From Rhodobacter sp. (GTDB taxonomy: Bacteria > Pseudomonadota > Alphaproteobacteria > Rhodobacterales > Rhodobacteraceae): a DNA stretch of 64,000 bases. Positions 34,222 through 42,519 of this stretch are shown here, one piece after another. Under the pieces are notes generated by a model, which had not been told where the DNA came from, searched no databases, and worked only from the letters and a program-made list of their open reading frames with translations. Position 1 is the stretch's first letter. Every line of letters begins with the position of its first letter. The position numbers and the translations under genes were made by a program. The stretch lies in contig JAIYAE010000024.1 in assembly GCA_027489175.1 (NCBI GenBank), positions 52,585 to 116,584 on the forward strand, given 5' to 3'.

Positions 34222-35637
34222 GTGGCATTTTCCGGGCTTACGGACGGGATTTCCCGCGGGATCGAAGGCGCAGGCGCCACCCTGTCCGAGACCTTCTTCG
34301 ATGAGACCCTGCGGCTGGGGGTGACCGGGCTGTCGCGCGCGGGCAAGACGGTGTTCATCACGGCACTGGTCGCCAACCTTCTGCAACGCGGGCGCATGCC
34401 GCAGTTGAGGGCCCAGACCGAAGGCCGGATCGAGGCGGTCTATCTGCAGCCGCAGCCCGATGTGACCCTGCCGCGCTTTGACTATGAAGGGCATCTGGCC
34501 GCCCTGACCGGCGACACCCCGCGCTGGCCTGCATCGACGCGGGCGATTTCAGAGTTGCGACTGTCGTTCCGGGTGCGACCGTCGGGCCTGTTCGCGGGCT
34601 GGCGGTCGCCGCGCACGTTCCATCTGGATATCGTGGACTACCCCGGCGAATGGCTTTTGGACCTTGGTCTTCTGGACCAGAGCTTTGACCAATGGTCCGA
34701 GGCGACGCTTGCGCGTCTGGCCAAACGGCCCGAAGCGGCAGATTTCATTGCCCGGGCCCGGGCCGAGGATGGTGCCCTGCGGCTGGACGAGGGCAAGCTG
34801 CGCGCCCTGTCCGACAGTTTCACCGCCTACCTGACCGCCGCGCGGGACCTGGGCCGGGTCGATGTGACGCCCGGGCGGTTCCTGTTGCCGGGGGATCTTG
34901 CCGGATCGCCGGTCCTGACCTTTGCGCCCCTGCCGAAACCCGCGATGACCCCGCGCACCAGCCTTTGGCGTGAGATGGAGCGGCGGTTCGAGGCCTACAA
35001 ATCCCGCGTCGTGCGCCCGTTCTTCCGTGACCACTTTGCCAAGATTGACCGGCAGATCGTGTTGATGGACGTGCTGGGTGCCATCCATCAAGGCCCCCGC
35101 GCGGTAGAAGACCTGCGCCGGACCATGGCCGAGGTGCTGGGCAACTTTCGCCCTGGCCGCAACACCTGGTTGACCGGGCTTTTTGGCGGGCGTCGGGTGG
35201 AACGTATCCTTTTTGCCGCCACCAAGGCCGACCATCTGCACCACGAACAGCATCCCGCGCTGACCGCAATCACCGCCGCCCTTCTGGCCGAGGCAAAATC
35301 CCGCGCCGATTTTTCCGGCGCGCGGACCGAGGCGCTGTCGCTGGCCTCGCTTCGCGCGACGGTGGAAGAGATGGTCACGCGAGACGGCGACACCCTTCCG
35401 GCCGTGCGGGGCACACTTTTGTCCACCGGCAAGCCTGCGGTCATGTATCCCGGACTGTTGCCGACTGACCCCGCGCGGCTTTTGTCCCCCGCACGGGACG
35501 GGGCCGAAGGATGGCTGGATGCGGATTACAACCTAATGAGCTTTGCCCCCGCCCGCCTGACCCTGAAACCCGGCGAAGGCCCGCCGCATATCCGCCTTGA
35601 CCGGGCCGTGCAGTTCCTGATCGGAGACCGGCTGTGA
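34222..35637 (+). CDS. YcjX-family P-loop NTPase (DUF463)
   Basis: The product is 471 aa, starting at GTG 34222. The P-loop is GLSRAGKTVF (about 36-45), with a DYPGEWLLDLGLL region as the Walker B / G3-like segment. This is the YcjX family, whose E. coli member sits with ycjF in the phage-shock-linked operon and is heat-induced; its biochemical role is not settled. The next gene is the YcjF-like partner, joined by a GTGA overlap at 35634-35637. No psp genes are in view. Confidence 0.85.
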   Translation: MAFSGLTDGISRGIEGAGATLSETFFDETLRLGVTGLSRAGKTVFITALVANLLQRGRMPQLRAQTEGRIEAVYLQPQPDVTLPRFDYEGHLAALTGDTPRWPASTRAISELRLSFRVRPSGLFAGWRSPRTFHLDIVDYPGEWLLDLGLLDQSFDQWSEATLARLAKRPEAADFIARARAEDGALRLDEGKLRALSDSFTAYLTAARDLGRVDVTPGRFLLPGDLAGSPVLTFAPLPKPAMTPRTSLWREMERRFEAYKSRVVRPFFRDHFAKIDRQIVLMDVLGAIHQGPRAVEDLRRTMAEVLGNFRPGRNTWLTGLFGGRRVERILFAATKADHLHHEQHPALTAITAALLAEAKSRADFSGARTEALSLASLRATVEEMVTRDGDTLPAVRGTLLSTGKPAVMYPGLLPTDPARLLSPARDGAEGWLDADYNLMSFAPARLTLKPGEGPPHIRLDRAVQFLIGDRL

Positions 35638-36617
35638 CCCGACCGCCCAAGCCATTCCTGCACGAAATCGACGAAGCGGCTGATCCCGGTTCGGCCCCGC
35701 CGGTGCCGGACGGGCTGCCTGAGGGGCAGGCGATGCAGGCCGTGGCGGCGTTGTCGCAAAAGCGTGGCTCTGGCCTCAGGCGGTTTGCGGTCTGGGCGTT
35801 CACCGCGCTTTTCACCTTTGCGCTGGGCGTTGCGGCCTGGGATTTCGTGACCGGGCTTCTGGCGCGGAACGTGATCCTGGGGTGGGTGGCCTTTGTCCTG
35901 GTCGGATTGGCGGTTCTGTCGGCGGTCTTCCTTGGACTGCGGGAATGGGCGGCGTATCTGCGGCTGGTGCGGCTGGACGATCTGCGTCTGACGGCGGAGG
36001 CTGCCCGGCAGAAGGCAGACCTTCCCTCTGCGCGCCGGGTGGTGAACGCGATTACCCGACTTTACGCTGCGCGGGCCGATACTGCCTGGGGCCGCGCCCG
36101 GCTGGCCGAGCGTGAGGCCGAGGTGATGGATGCCGATGCCCTTCTGGCCCTGGCAGAGCGGGAAGTGCTGCAGACGCTTGACGCCGAGGCGCGGCTCGTG
36201 ATCGAAGCGGCGGCCCGGCAAGTTGCGACTGTGACGGCGCTGGTGCCACTGGCCTTGGCGGATGTGGCGGCGGCGGGCTTTGCGAACCTGCGGATGATCC
36301 GGCGGATTGCCGAGATCTATGGCGGGCGGTCGGGCAGCTTTGGCAGCTTGCGCCTGCTAAGGCGGGTCTTCGCCTCGCTGATCGCGGCGGGGGCGCTGGC
36401 GCTGACCGATGACATGATCGGATCGGTGGCCGGGGGCGGCGTCTTGTCCAAACTGTCGCGCCGGTTCGGCGAAGGCGTGGTCAATGGCGCGCTGACGGCC
36501 CGGGTCGGCCTTGCCGCGATGGAGCTGTGCCGCCCGATGCCCTTTGTGGCGCTGGAACGGCCGGCGGTATCGTCATTGGTCTCGCGCGCGCTGGCGGGGT
36601 TGGTGCCGCGGGGGTAA
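35634..36617 (+). CDS. YcjF-family membrane protein (TIGR01620/DUF697)
   Basis: The product is 327 aa, GTG start overlapping the ycjX stop. Two strong membrane segments (about 50-70 and 82-102) follow a proline-rich cytoplasmic start, and a long alpha-helical domain ends in the DUF697 part (ALADVAAAGFANLRMIRRIAEIYGG). YcjF and YcjX are nearly always neighbours in proteobacteria, which suggests an ATPase/GTPase with a membrane partner at the inner membrane. The exact function is unknown. Confidence 0.85.
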   Translation: MTRPPKPFLHEIDEAADPGSAPPVPDGLPEGQAMQAVAALSQKRGSGLRRFAVWAFTALFTFALGVAAWDFVTGLLARNVILGWVAFVLVGLAVLSAVFLGLREWAAYLRLVRLDDLRLTAEAARQKADLPSARRVVNAITRLYAARADTAWGRARLAEREAEVMDADALLALAEREVLQTLDAEARLVIEAAARQVATVTALVPLALADVAAAGFANLRMIRRIAEIYGGRSGSFGSLRLLRRVFASLIAAGALALTDDMIGSVAGGGVLSKLSRRFGEGVVNGALTARVGLAAMELCRPMPFVALERPAVSSLVSRALAGLVPRG

Positions 36618-36618
36618 G

Positions 36619-37644
36619 TCAGTCGGCGCGCCAGTCCATCCAGCGACCGTGGAAGTCGACGCGGCCCAGCGACTGGGTGGTGCCGCCGGGCCAGAGGGTC
36701 AGGGTGATGGCCGCCCCCGGCGTCGTGCCGTCCGCCTCCATCCCCAACCGAGCGATGGGCGCGTCGGATGTGGCCATGGCGCCTGCGCGGGCCATGGCGG
36801 CCTCGGCCCGGGCTTGGGTGGCTGGGGGGAAGTACTGCCAGGCGATGGTGTGATAGATCAGGTGCAGCGCGCCGGGGTGGCGCGTCTCAAGCCGCGCGTC
36901 CAGCCAGTCAGCCGCATCGGCCCGGTCAACCTGCGGCTGGACCTTACCTGCCAGATCAAGGGCTGCGGCGGTGCGGGACAATCGATCAGGTTGATCGGCC
37001 CAGAGATAGGCCAGAAGGCGCAGCCGGTCGGCCTGCGGGTCAAGCGGGTTCAGGTCAACCCCGCGCCGGGCGATCACGCTGGGTTGGGCTGCGGGGGGAA
37101 GGGGGCCGGTCCAGTCCGGCGTCAGGGTCAGCGGGGCGGCGTCAGGGCCGAAGGTGCGACCTTCAGCCTGCAGCGCGTAATGATCCCACATCAGGTTCAG
37201 CCCGGCGCTGGCCCCGAGTTCCGACAGAACCAGCGGCAACCCGAAGCGCGCCGTCAGCCAATGCCCGGCGGCGATCAGGACGATGGAACGGCGGATTTCG
37301 TTGGTCTGCGGCGGGGATTTCAGCCAGTTGAGCAGGTGGTCCGGGTGGCGCGCGATAGCCGCAAGCGCCACCCTGGTCGGGTCGGTTCCGGGGTCGGCGT
37401 AGGCGGCGGCCAGGTCCGGATCCGCGCCCGTCAGAACCAGCGCATGGAGCCCGCCCGCCAATCGCAACGGCACGGAATCGGCGCTGGGCGACGGGTCGCC
37501 TTGCCAGCCAAGCACGGCGTCGGCGACAGGGCTGCCGCTTTGCAACCCATCGGCCAAACCCGCCATCAACCTCTCCATCAGGGGGGAGCCGAGGCTTGCA
37601 CAGGCTTTGGACTGTTGACGAAAGGCGTGGCGAATGTCGGTCAT
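36619..37644 (-). CDS. DUF2332-family protein
   Basis: The product is 341 aa, with no signal peptide and no membrane segment. Features fit DUF2332: RQQSKACASLGSPLMERL, a conserved NEIRRS...GHWLT region, ELGASAGLNLMWDHY, and a C-terminal LHLIYHTIAWQYFP. The ELGASAGLN stretch resembles an AdoMet-binding Gly loop, so a methyltransferase-like role is possible but unproven. It overlaps the pth stop by 4 bp (ATGA), so it is in one operon with pth on the minus strand. Confidence 0.8.
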   Translation of the reverse strand: MTDIRHAFRQQSKACASLGSPLMERLMAGLADGLQSGSPVADAVLGWQGDPSPSADSVPLRLAGGLHALVLTGADPDLAAAYADPGTDPTRVALAAIARHPDHLLNWLKSPPQTNEIRRSIVLIAAGHWLTARFGLPLVLSELGASAGLNLMWDHYALQAEGRTFGPDAAPLTLTPDWTGPLPPAAQPSVIARRGVDLNPLDPQADRLRLLAYLWADQPDRLSRTAAALDLAGKVQPQVDRADAADWLDARLETRHPGALHLIYHTIAWQYFPPATQARAEAAMARAGAMATSDAPIARLGMEADGTTPGAAITLTLWPGGTTQSLGRVDFHGRWMDWRAD

Positions 37645-38336
37645 CGGAACTTGTCCATCAGCTTTTGCATCGGGCTGCGGCTGTCGGTCTGCGCCACCGG
37701 GGCGGCCGGTGCCGGGGCTTGCGCTTCGGTCTTGGTTGCGGGCTGCGCTTTCCCGGTCGAGGATCGGGGCGGTGCGGTCCGCAAGCTGACCGCGTTCATG
37801 AACTTCTGCCCGTCGCCTTCGGCAAGGGCCGGGGCGCCTTCGGAAATCCCGCGCAGAAGATCGTCAAGCCAATCCTGATCGGCCTTGGCAAAGTCATGCA
37901 GGACATAGGCCGCCACCGCATCCTTGTGGCCGGGGTGGCCGATGCCAAGCCGCACCCGCGCGTAGCCTTCGCCGAGATGCCCATGGATCGACCGCAACCC
38001 GTTGTGCCCGGCATGACCGCCGCCCTCTTTCAGGCGCATCTTGCCCGGGGCAAGGTCAAGCTCATCATGAAAGACCGTCACGTCAGCGAGGGGCAGTTTC
38101 CAGAAGGCCAGCGCGGCCTGCACGGATTGGCCGGAAAGGTTCATGAAGGTCTCGGGCTTCAGAAGCGCCACCTTTTCCGCGCCAAGGCGACCTTCGGACA
38201 CCAAGCCATGATGCGCCTTGCGCCAGGGGGTAAAATCATGGTCGGCGGCAATGCGGTCTAGCGCCATGAAGCCGATGTTGTGGCGGTTGCCGGCGTATTT
38301 CGCACCCGGATTGCCAAGCCCGACCCAAAGCTTCAC
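37641..38336 (-). CDS. pth: Peptidyl-tRNA hydrolase
   Basis: The product is 231 aa from GTG 38336. It frees tRNA from stalled peptidyl-tRNA. The N-terminus KLWVGLGNPGAKYAGNRHNI contains the catalytic His (in NRHNIG); KPETFMNLSG, FHDELDLAPG and GGHAGHNGLRSI follow. A 40-residue Pro/Ala-rich tail with PMQKLMDKFR extends beyond the E. coli enzyme. The start was set by the protein family; the GGAGG on this strand sits only 2 bp before GTG, which is closer than usual. The open frame extends 64 codons further, which is not believed. It is divergent from the FkbM gene. Confidence 0.92.
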   Translation of the reverse strand: MKLWVGLGNPGAKYAGNRHNIGFMALDRIAADHDFTPWRKAHHGLVSEGRLGAEKVALLKPETFMNLSGQSVQAALAFWKLPLADVTVFHDELDLAPGKMRLKEGGGHAGHNGLRSIHGHLGEGYARVRLGIGHPGHKDAVAAYVLHDFAKADQDWLDDLLRGISEGAPALAEGDGQKFMNAVSLRTAPPRSSTGKAQPATKTEAQAPAPAAPVAQTDSRSPMQKLMDKFR

Positions 38337-38445
38337 GTCACGTCCTCCTGCGGCTGGACGGGGGGGTGCCCCGGCTTTAGGCTGCCGGTATAGCGGCGAA
38401 GGGGCCGCGCCCGCAACCGATCCCCGCAACCAACCGCAGAGAGTG

Positions 38446-39135
38446 ATGCCGACATTCAGCCTACGCGGTCTGACGCTGACCCTGCCCGACGCCGCGCTGC
38501 GGGGCGGGTTGGAGCGGGCCTTCACCACCGGGCGGTATGAGCATCAGGAGGCGGATGCGATCCTCGCCCATCTGCGCCCTGGGGATCGGTTCATGGACCT
38601 TGGGGCCGGGATCGGGTTTCTTTGCGCCCTGGCCGCGCAGGTGGTGGGCGCAAGTGCGGTGACGGGGGTGGAGGCGGTGCCGGAGACCTTGGCGCTGGCG
38701 CGCGGGACGCTGGCAGCGAATGGCGCTCAGGACGTGCGCCTCGTGCATGGTGCGGTGACCGGCGGTCGCGATGGCGAGGTGGACTTCGGCCAGCGCCCCG
38801 CCTTTTGGGCCAGCGCATTGCAGGGGGCCGAAGGGTGGCCAGCGAATGCAAAGGTGATCCGTGTGCCGGCCCTGCGGCTTGAGGCGCTGTTGGCCGCGCA
38901 TTGCCCGACGGTGCTGTGCTGTGACATCGAGGGTGCCGAGCTTGACGTGCTGGCCGCGCCCTTGACCGGCATTCGCGTGGTTGTGGTGGAATTGCACCCC
39001 GGGATATACGGCGCGGGAGGCGAAGCCCGGGTGCGCCAAAACCTTGTGGCGCAGGGCTTCCAGCCCGAGCCGCTGGGCACCAAAGGCGCAACGGTCGTCT
39101 ATCGCCGCGCCTCAGGCAGCACGGGCCCCGAGTGA
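38446..39135 (+). CDS. FkbM-family methyltransferase
   Basis: The product is 229 aa from ATG 38446; the longer frame to 38218 overlaps pth and is not believed. The AdoMet-binding loop is FMDLGAGIGFLC, followed by VTGVEAVPETLALA and an acidic CCDIEGAELDVL, the FkbM pattern. Such enzymes O-methylate sugars or small metabolites. No sugar or secondary-metabolite genes adjoin it, so the substrate is unknown. The 3' end overlaps the convergent oxidoreductase gene by 24 bp. Confidence 0.8.
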   Translation: MPTFSLRGLTLTLPDAALRGGLERAFTTGRYEHQEADAILAHLRPGDRFMDLGAGIGFLCALAAQVVGASAVTGVEAVPETLALARGTLAANGAQDVRLVHGAVTGGRDGEVDFGQRPAFWASALQGAEGWPANAKVIRVPALRLEALLAAHCPTVLCCDIEGAELDVLAAPLTGIRVVVVELHPGIYGAGGEARVRQNLVAQGFQPEPLGTKGATVVYRRASGSTGPE

Positions 39136-39699
39136 CTGCACGGTTGAAAGCCAAGCCTTGCGTTGGGCATCGGTGCTGTGTTCGACCGGCGAGAAATGGG
39201 TAAAACCCATGGGCCTGATCCCGACATAGCCCAAGATCTGCCGCTGAACCTGATGGCGCAGCGCGCGGTGGTACATCAGCCAGAAGGCCCAACCCGGGGT
39301 ATCCGAGGTCAGGATCAGCCGGGCGCTGCGGCCCGCCAGAAGGGGTTTCGGCAGGCCAAGGTGCCGCTGTCTTGGATCAAAGGCGAAGCCGGGCAGAAAG
39401 CTGCGGTCGAACAGCCCCTTGGCCCGCGCGGGCAACCCGCCCCACCACATCGGCGTGACCAGCACGACATGCTGCGCCCAGGTCAGGTCCGCCTGAAAGC
39501 GCGCAAGGTCCGGCTCGGGTTCGGGGGCATTGCGAAAACCTGCCTGGCCAAAGTCCGGATCAAACACCATCTCGGACAGCACATGGTGGCGCACGTCATG
39601 GCCGGAAGCCGTCGCTCCGTCGCGATAGGCTTGCGCAAGGGCCGCGCTGAGTGACAGTCTGCCGGGGTGCAGATCAAGCGTGAGGATGCGGGTTGACAT
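39112..39699 (-). CDS. NAD(P)H-dependent flavin oxidoreductase (flavodoxin-like fold)
   Basis: The product is 195 aa. The flavodoxin-like NQO/azoreductase fold is shown by ILTLDLHPGRLS at the start and VVLVTPMWWGGLPARAKGLFDRSFLPGFAF, which forms the FMN/FAD pocket. It lies divergent from a TetR gene across a 76-bp region holding two matching palindromes, so it is very likely under that regulator, as in quinone or azo stress responses. AGGAG lies 5 bp before ATG 39699. The true substrate is unknown. Confidence 0.85.
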   Translation of the reverse strand: MSTRILTLDLHPGRLSLSAALAQAYRDGATASGHDVRHHVLSEMVFDPDFGQAGFRNAPEPEPDLARFQADLTWAQHVVLVTPMWWGGLPARAKGLFDRSFLPGFAFDPRQRHLGLPKPLLAGRSARLILTSDTPGWAFWLMYHRALRHQVQRQILGYVGIRPMGFTHFSPVEHSTDAQRKAWLSTVQSLGARAA

Positions 39700-39714
39700 G
39701 GGGACTCCTAAAAG

Positions 39715-39753
39715 TGACTTTGGTCAATATCGGGGATAAAATGACTATAGTCA
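39715..39753. promoter_or_regulatory. Two TetR operator-like palindromes between the divergent genes
   Basis: TGACTTTGGTCA (39715-39726) and TGACTATAGTCA (39742-39753) share the dyad TGAC-N4-GTCA; the second is a perfect palindrome. They are 27 bp apart (start to start), in an AT-rich region between the oxidoreductase and the TetR gene. This is the expected form and place for a self-regulating TetR site. Expected result: the adjacent regulator represses both genes until an electrophile or ligand releases it. Confidence 0.65.
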
Positions 39754-39775
39754 ATTTAATTTCCGTGTCGATCGC

Positions 39776-40372
39776 ATGACCCGCAAGGTTCAGGCACGAA
39801 CGCTTGCCACGCGTGACAGGCTGCTGGCCGCCGGGCGTGAGATTGCACAGGCGTTTGGTCTTGCCGGTTTGCGGACGGATGAGGTCGTGCTGCGGGCAGG
39901 CACGGCGAAGGGCACGTTCTTTGCCCATTTTCCCGACCGCGATCATTTTCTGGCGGCCCTTCTGGCCGAAAGCCTAACCGCGGACCTTGCCGATCTTGCC
40001 CCCCCGACCGACCGGGACACGCTGTGCGCGACCCTTGACCGCGTTTTCCTGGCCTTTGCCGCCGATGCTGAAACGGTCGCCCTTCTGGCGCGCTTCAGTG
40101 GTTCGGCCGGGGTTGGCCTTGGGCTTGACCTGATGATCTGCGCCGTGATCGACCGGCTGGCCCTGGGGCTTGGGGCGATGCAGGCGCAGGGGCTGGTGGC
40201 CAACCGCGCGCCGCCGCAGGTGCTGGCCGAGGCGCTGGTGGCGCTGGTCTTCCATGCGGCGGCCTCGGCGCAATGCCCGGTGGTGGCGCAAGGGGACCGT
40301 CAGGCGGTGCGGGCGCGGGCCGGGCAGCTTTTGCGCGACATGACCGAGGCGCTGATCTGGCCCAAGGTCTGA
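39776..40372 (+). CDS. TetR-family transcriptional regulator
   Basis: The product is 198 aa. The N-terminal helix-turn-helix covers about residues 8-55 (RDRLLAAGREIAQAFGLAGL, VVLRAGTAKGTFFAHFP); the remainder is an alpha-helical ligand domain. The ATG at 39776 lies directly after the two TGAC-N4-GTCA palindromes. The divergent oxidoreductase is its probable target. Confidence 0.88.
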   Translation: MTRKVQARTLATRDRLLAAGREIAQAFGLAGLRTDEVVLRAGTAKGTFFAHFPDRDHFLAALLAESLTADLADLAPPTDRDTLCATLDRVFLAFAADAETVALLARFSGSAGVGLGLDLMICAVIDRLALGLGAMQAQGLVANRAPPQVLAEALVALVFHAAASAQCPVVAQGDRQAVRARAGQLLRDMTEALIWPKV

Positions 40373-40395
40373 TCTGGCTGACCGCTGAAATGCAA

Positions 40396-40417
40396 CGGGG
40401 GGACCGAAGGCCCCCCG
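40396..40417. terminator. Hairpin between the convergent TetR and rplY genes
   Basis: A 7-bp stem (CGGGGGG / CCCCCCG) with an 8-base loop lies between two genes that end toward each other. It could stop transcription from both sides, but neither strand has a T-run of four or more beside it. Confidence 0.5.
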
Positions 40418-40441
40418 CGCGATCATCTACCTGTCCAAGGA

Positions 40442-41047
40442 TCAGGCGCTGGCTTCTTCGTTGTCGGCGCTCACCAGACCCGACGGGGCGGCGATGTTCG
40501 CGATCACGAAGTTCCGGTTGATCGTCGGCTTGGCGCCTTTCGGCAGCACCACGTCATCAATGTGGATCACGTCGCCGATCACCTTGCCGGTCAGGTCAAC
40601 AGTGATGTGATCCGGGATGTCACCGGCGGTGACTTCCAGTTCCACTTCCGAGCGGACCACCGTCAGCGTGCCACCACGCTTGAGGCCGGGGCTGGCGTCC
40701 TGGTTGATGAAATCGACATGGATGAACAGCTCGATCCGGCTTTCATCATGCACGCGCATCAGGTCGACATGCGTCGGCAGGTCCTTGACCACATCCCGCT
40801 GAACGCCGCGGCAGATGACGTGGACGTCCGGCTGGCCTTCAACCTTGAGGTTGAAGAGCGACTGCAGGAAACGGCCCTGCCGCAGCTTGGTCAGAAGGTA
40901 GTTGTATTTCAGCTTGATCGGCGTCGGGTCAGCCCCGTCGCCATAGATGATGCCGGGTACGTAGCCGTCACGACGGGCTTGACGGGCGGCCCCCTTGCCT
41001 GTCCCCGTCCGTACCTCGGCCAGAAGATCGGTGATCTCGCGTGCCAT
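40442..41047 (-). CDS. rplY: Large-subunit ribosomal protein bL25 (CTC-type, long form)
   Basis: The product is 201 aa from ATG 41047 (GGAGAGA upstream); the open frame to 41080 is not needed. bL25 binds 5S rRNA. The N-terminal 5S-binding domain runs [36 protein letters not shown]; a second CTC domain (about 100-185) carries HVDFINQD and [11 protein letters not shown]. The two-domain form is standard outside enterobacteria. In many alphaproteobacteria rplY precedes pth; here the two lie apart by a few genes. Confidence 0.93.
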   Translation of the reverse strand: MAREITDLLAEVRTGTGKGAARQARRDGYVPGIIYGDGADPTPIKLKYNYLLTKLRQGRFLQSLFNLKVEGQPDVHVICRGVQRDVVKDLPTHVDLMRVHDESRIELFIHVDFINQDASPGLKRGGTLTVVRSEVELEVTAGDIPDHITVDLTGKVIGDVIHIDDVVLPKGAKPTINRNFVIANIAAPSGLVSADNEEASA

Positions 41048-41358
41048 GGTTCTCTCCAATATAAGTCCGCCATCCTCCAAGGGTGCATGGCGCGACCGGG
41101 GGGCTATAGCGACGAATCAAGGGGAAGGGAAGCGGTAAGTGCCGGGTAGCGGGCCTGCAAAGATCCTGGACCCAAAACGGTGGGCCGCGCAATGTGGCGC
41201 ACGGTGGCTGCCCCAGTCTTGCCAGAGGCCTTTACTGGCTGCGGGGGTGCAAGGCTGCTGACCCGATGTCGCTAAAGAGGGGCTGGCCGGTCGCGGCCGG
41301 GCTGGCAAAGGCAGGCGCGGCGGGCTAGCTGTCACCCTCGCCTGATGGAGCCTTTCCG
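41048..41358. other. Intergenic region between rplY and the MFS gene
   Basis: These 311 bp serve as the upstream region for two divergent genes. No gene, clear hexamer pair or strong palindrome was seen in them. Confidence 0.4.
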
Positions 41359-42519
41359 ATGTCCCCCCTTGCCACCCTTGCCTATGCCCGGCCCGCGATG
41401 GCGGCCTTTGCGGCGATGGGGGTGTTGTGGGGAACCTTCGCGGCGGCCCTGCCGGACCTGAAGGCGATGCTGGGGGTCGATGAGGCGCAGTTGGGTCTTC
41501 TGATCTTCTTCACGCCGATTGCGGCGATGAGTGCGATGCTGATGGCCCCGGCCTTTGGCGCGGCTTTGGGTCGCGCGGCCTTGCCGCTGGCTGTGATGCT
41601 GATGGCCTTGGCCTTCGCGCTGCCGGGGCAGACGACGCTCCTTTGGGTTTTCCCGTTGGCCATGGCCTGCGCCGGGGCGGCGACCGGGTTGACCGATGTC
41701 CTGATGAACGCCCGAGTCGCTGCGATGGAAACCCAACGCGGGTTGCATCTGATGAACCTTGCCCATGCCGCCTATTCCTTCGGCTATGCGGGTGGCGCGA
41801 TCCTGACCGGCGTCATGCGCGGGGCTGGTTGGACGCCGCCTTGGGTGATGGGCACGATGGCCGCGGTCGGCCTGATCTGCGCCTTGGCGACGCTGGAGAG
41901 GGATGGCCGGATCGAGGGGTTGCGCAAGCCCAAGGACGGCAGCGCCTTGCCCTTGGGCTGGGTGCCGGTGATCGGCGGCGGTATCGTCCTGATCGCCTTC
42001 ATGACCGAAAACGCGGCGGAAAACTGGTCGGCCCTGCATATCGAGCAGACACTTGGCGGCAGCCCCGAGCAAGGTGCGCTTGGCCCCGCAGCCCTGGCCC
42101 TGACGATGGGCTTTGCGCGGCTGGGCGGGCAATGGTTGGCCGGTCGGGTGAACCCGTTCACCCTGTTGCGCGTGGGCGCGGTGATCGCGGCCATCGGGGC
42201 GTTCATCGCTGCGCAAGCCATGGGACCGGGGATGGCCTATCTTGGCTTCATCGTAATGGGCATTGGCGCGTCCGTCCTTGCCCCCACTGCCTTTTCGCTG
42301 GTCGGGCAGATGAGTGAGCCTGGCGCGCGGGCGCGCGCGGTCGCACGGGCCACGCTCTTGGGCTACTTCGGATATTTCTTCGGCCCGCCGCTTTTGGGCG
42401 TGATTGCCGGGACCTTCGGGTTGCGCATGGCCTTCGTGTTCGCCGCCTGCCTTGTCGGGGCGATTTTCCTGCTGGCCCCGCTGATGGCGCGCCACCGGGA
42501 TGGAAATCAGGGGACCTGA
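41359..42519 (+). CDS. MFS transporter
   Basis: The product is 386 aa with about 12 hydrophobic segments. Early residues AMAAFAAMGVLWGTFAAALP and the loop pattern GARARAVARATLLGYFGYFFGPPLLG are those of the small, exporter-like MFS group with DMT-like sequence economy. No ligand signature can be read. The 3' end overlaps the convergent ThDP-decarboxylase gene by 13 bp. It could export or import a product of that pathway, but the orientation gives no operon link. Confidence 0.8.
   Translation: MSPLATLAYARPAMAAFAAMGVLWGTFAAALPDLKAMLGVDEAQLGLLIFFTPIAAMSAMLMAPAFGAALGRAALPLAVMLMALAFALPGQTTLLWVFPLAMACAGAATGLTDVLMNARVAAMETQRGLHLMNLAHAAYSFGYAGGAILTGVMRGAGWTPPWVMGTMAAVGLICALATLERDGRIEGLRKPKDGSALPLGWVPVIGGGIVLIAFMTENAAENWSALHIEQTLGGSPEQGALGPAALALTMGFARLGGQWLAGRVNPFTLLRVGAVIAAIGAFIAAQAMGPGMAYLGFIVMGIGASVLAPTAFSLVGQMSEPGARARAVARATLLGYFGYFFGPPLLGVIAGTFGLRMAFVFAACLVGAIFLLAPLMARHRDGNQGT

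Noticed and set aside
38337..38528. 64-residue N-terminal extension of peptidyl-tRNA hydrolase
   Set aside because: The family begins at KLWVGLGNPG; the extension runs into the FkbM gene on the other strand.
41332..42495. 387-aa minus-strand frame opposite the MFS gene
   Set aside because: Low-complexity His/Gly/Arg-rich product; antisense shadow.
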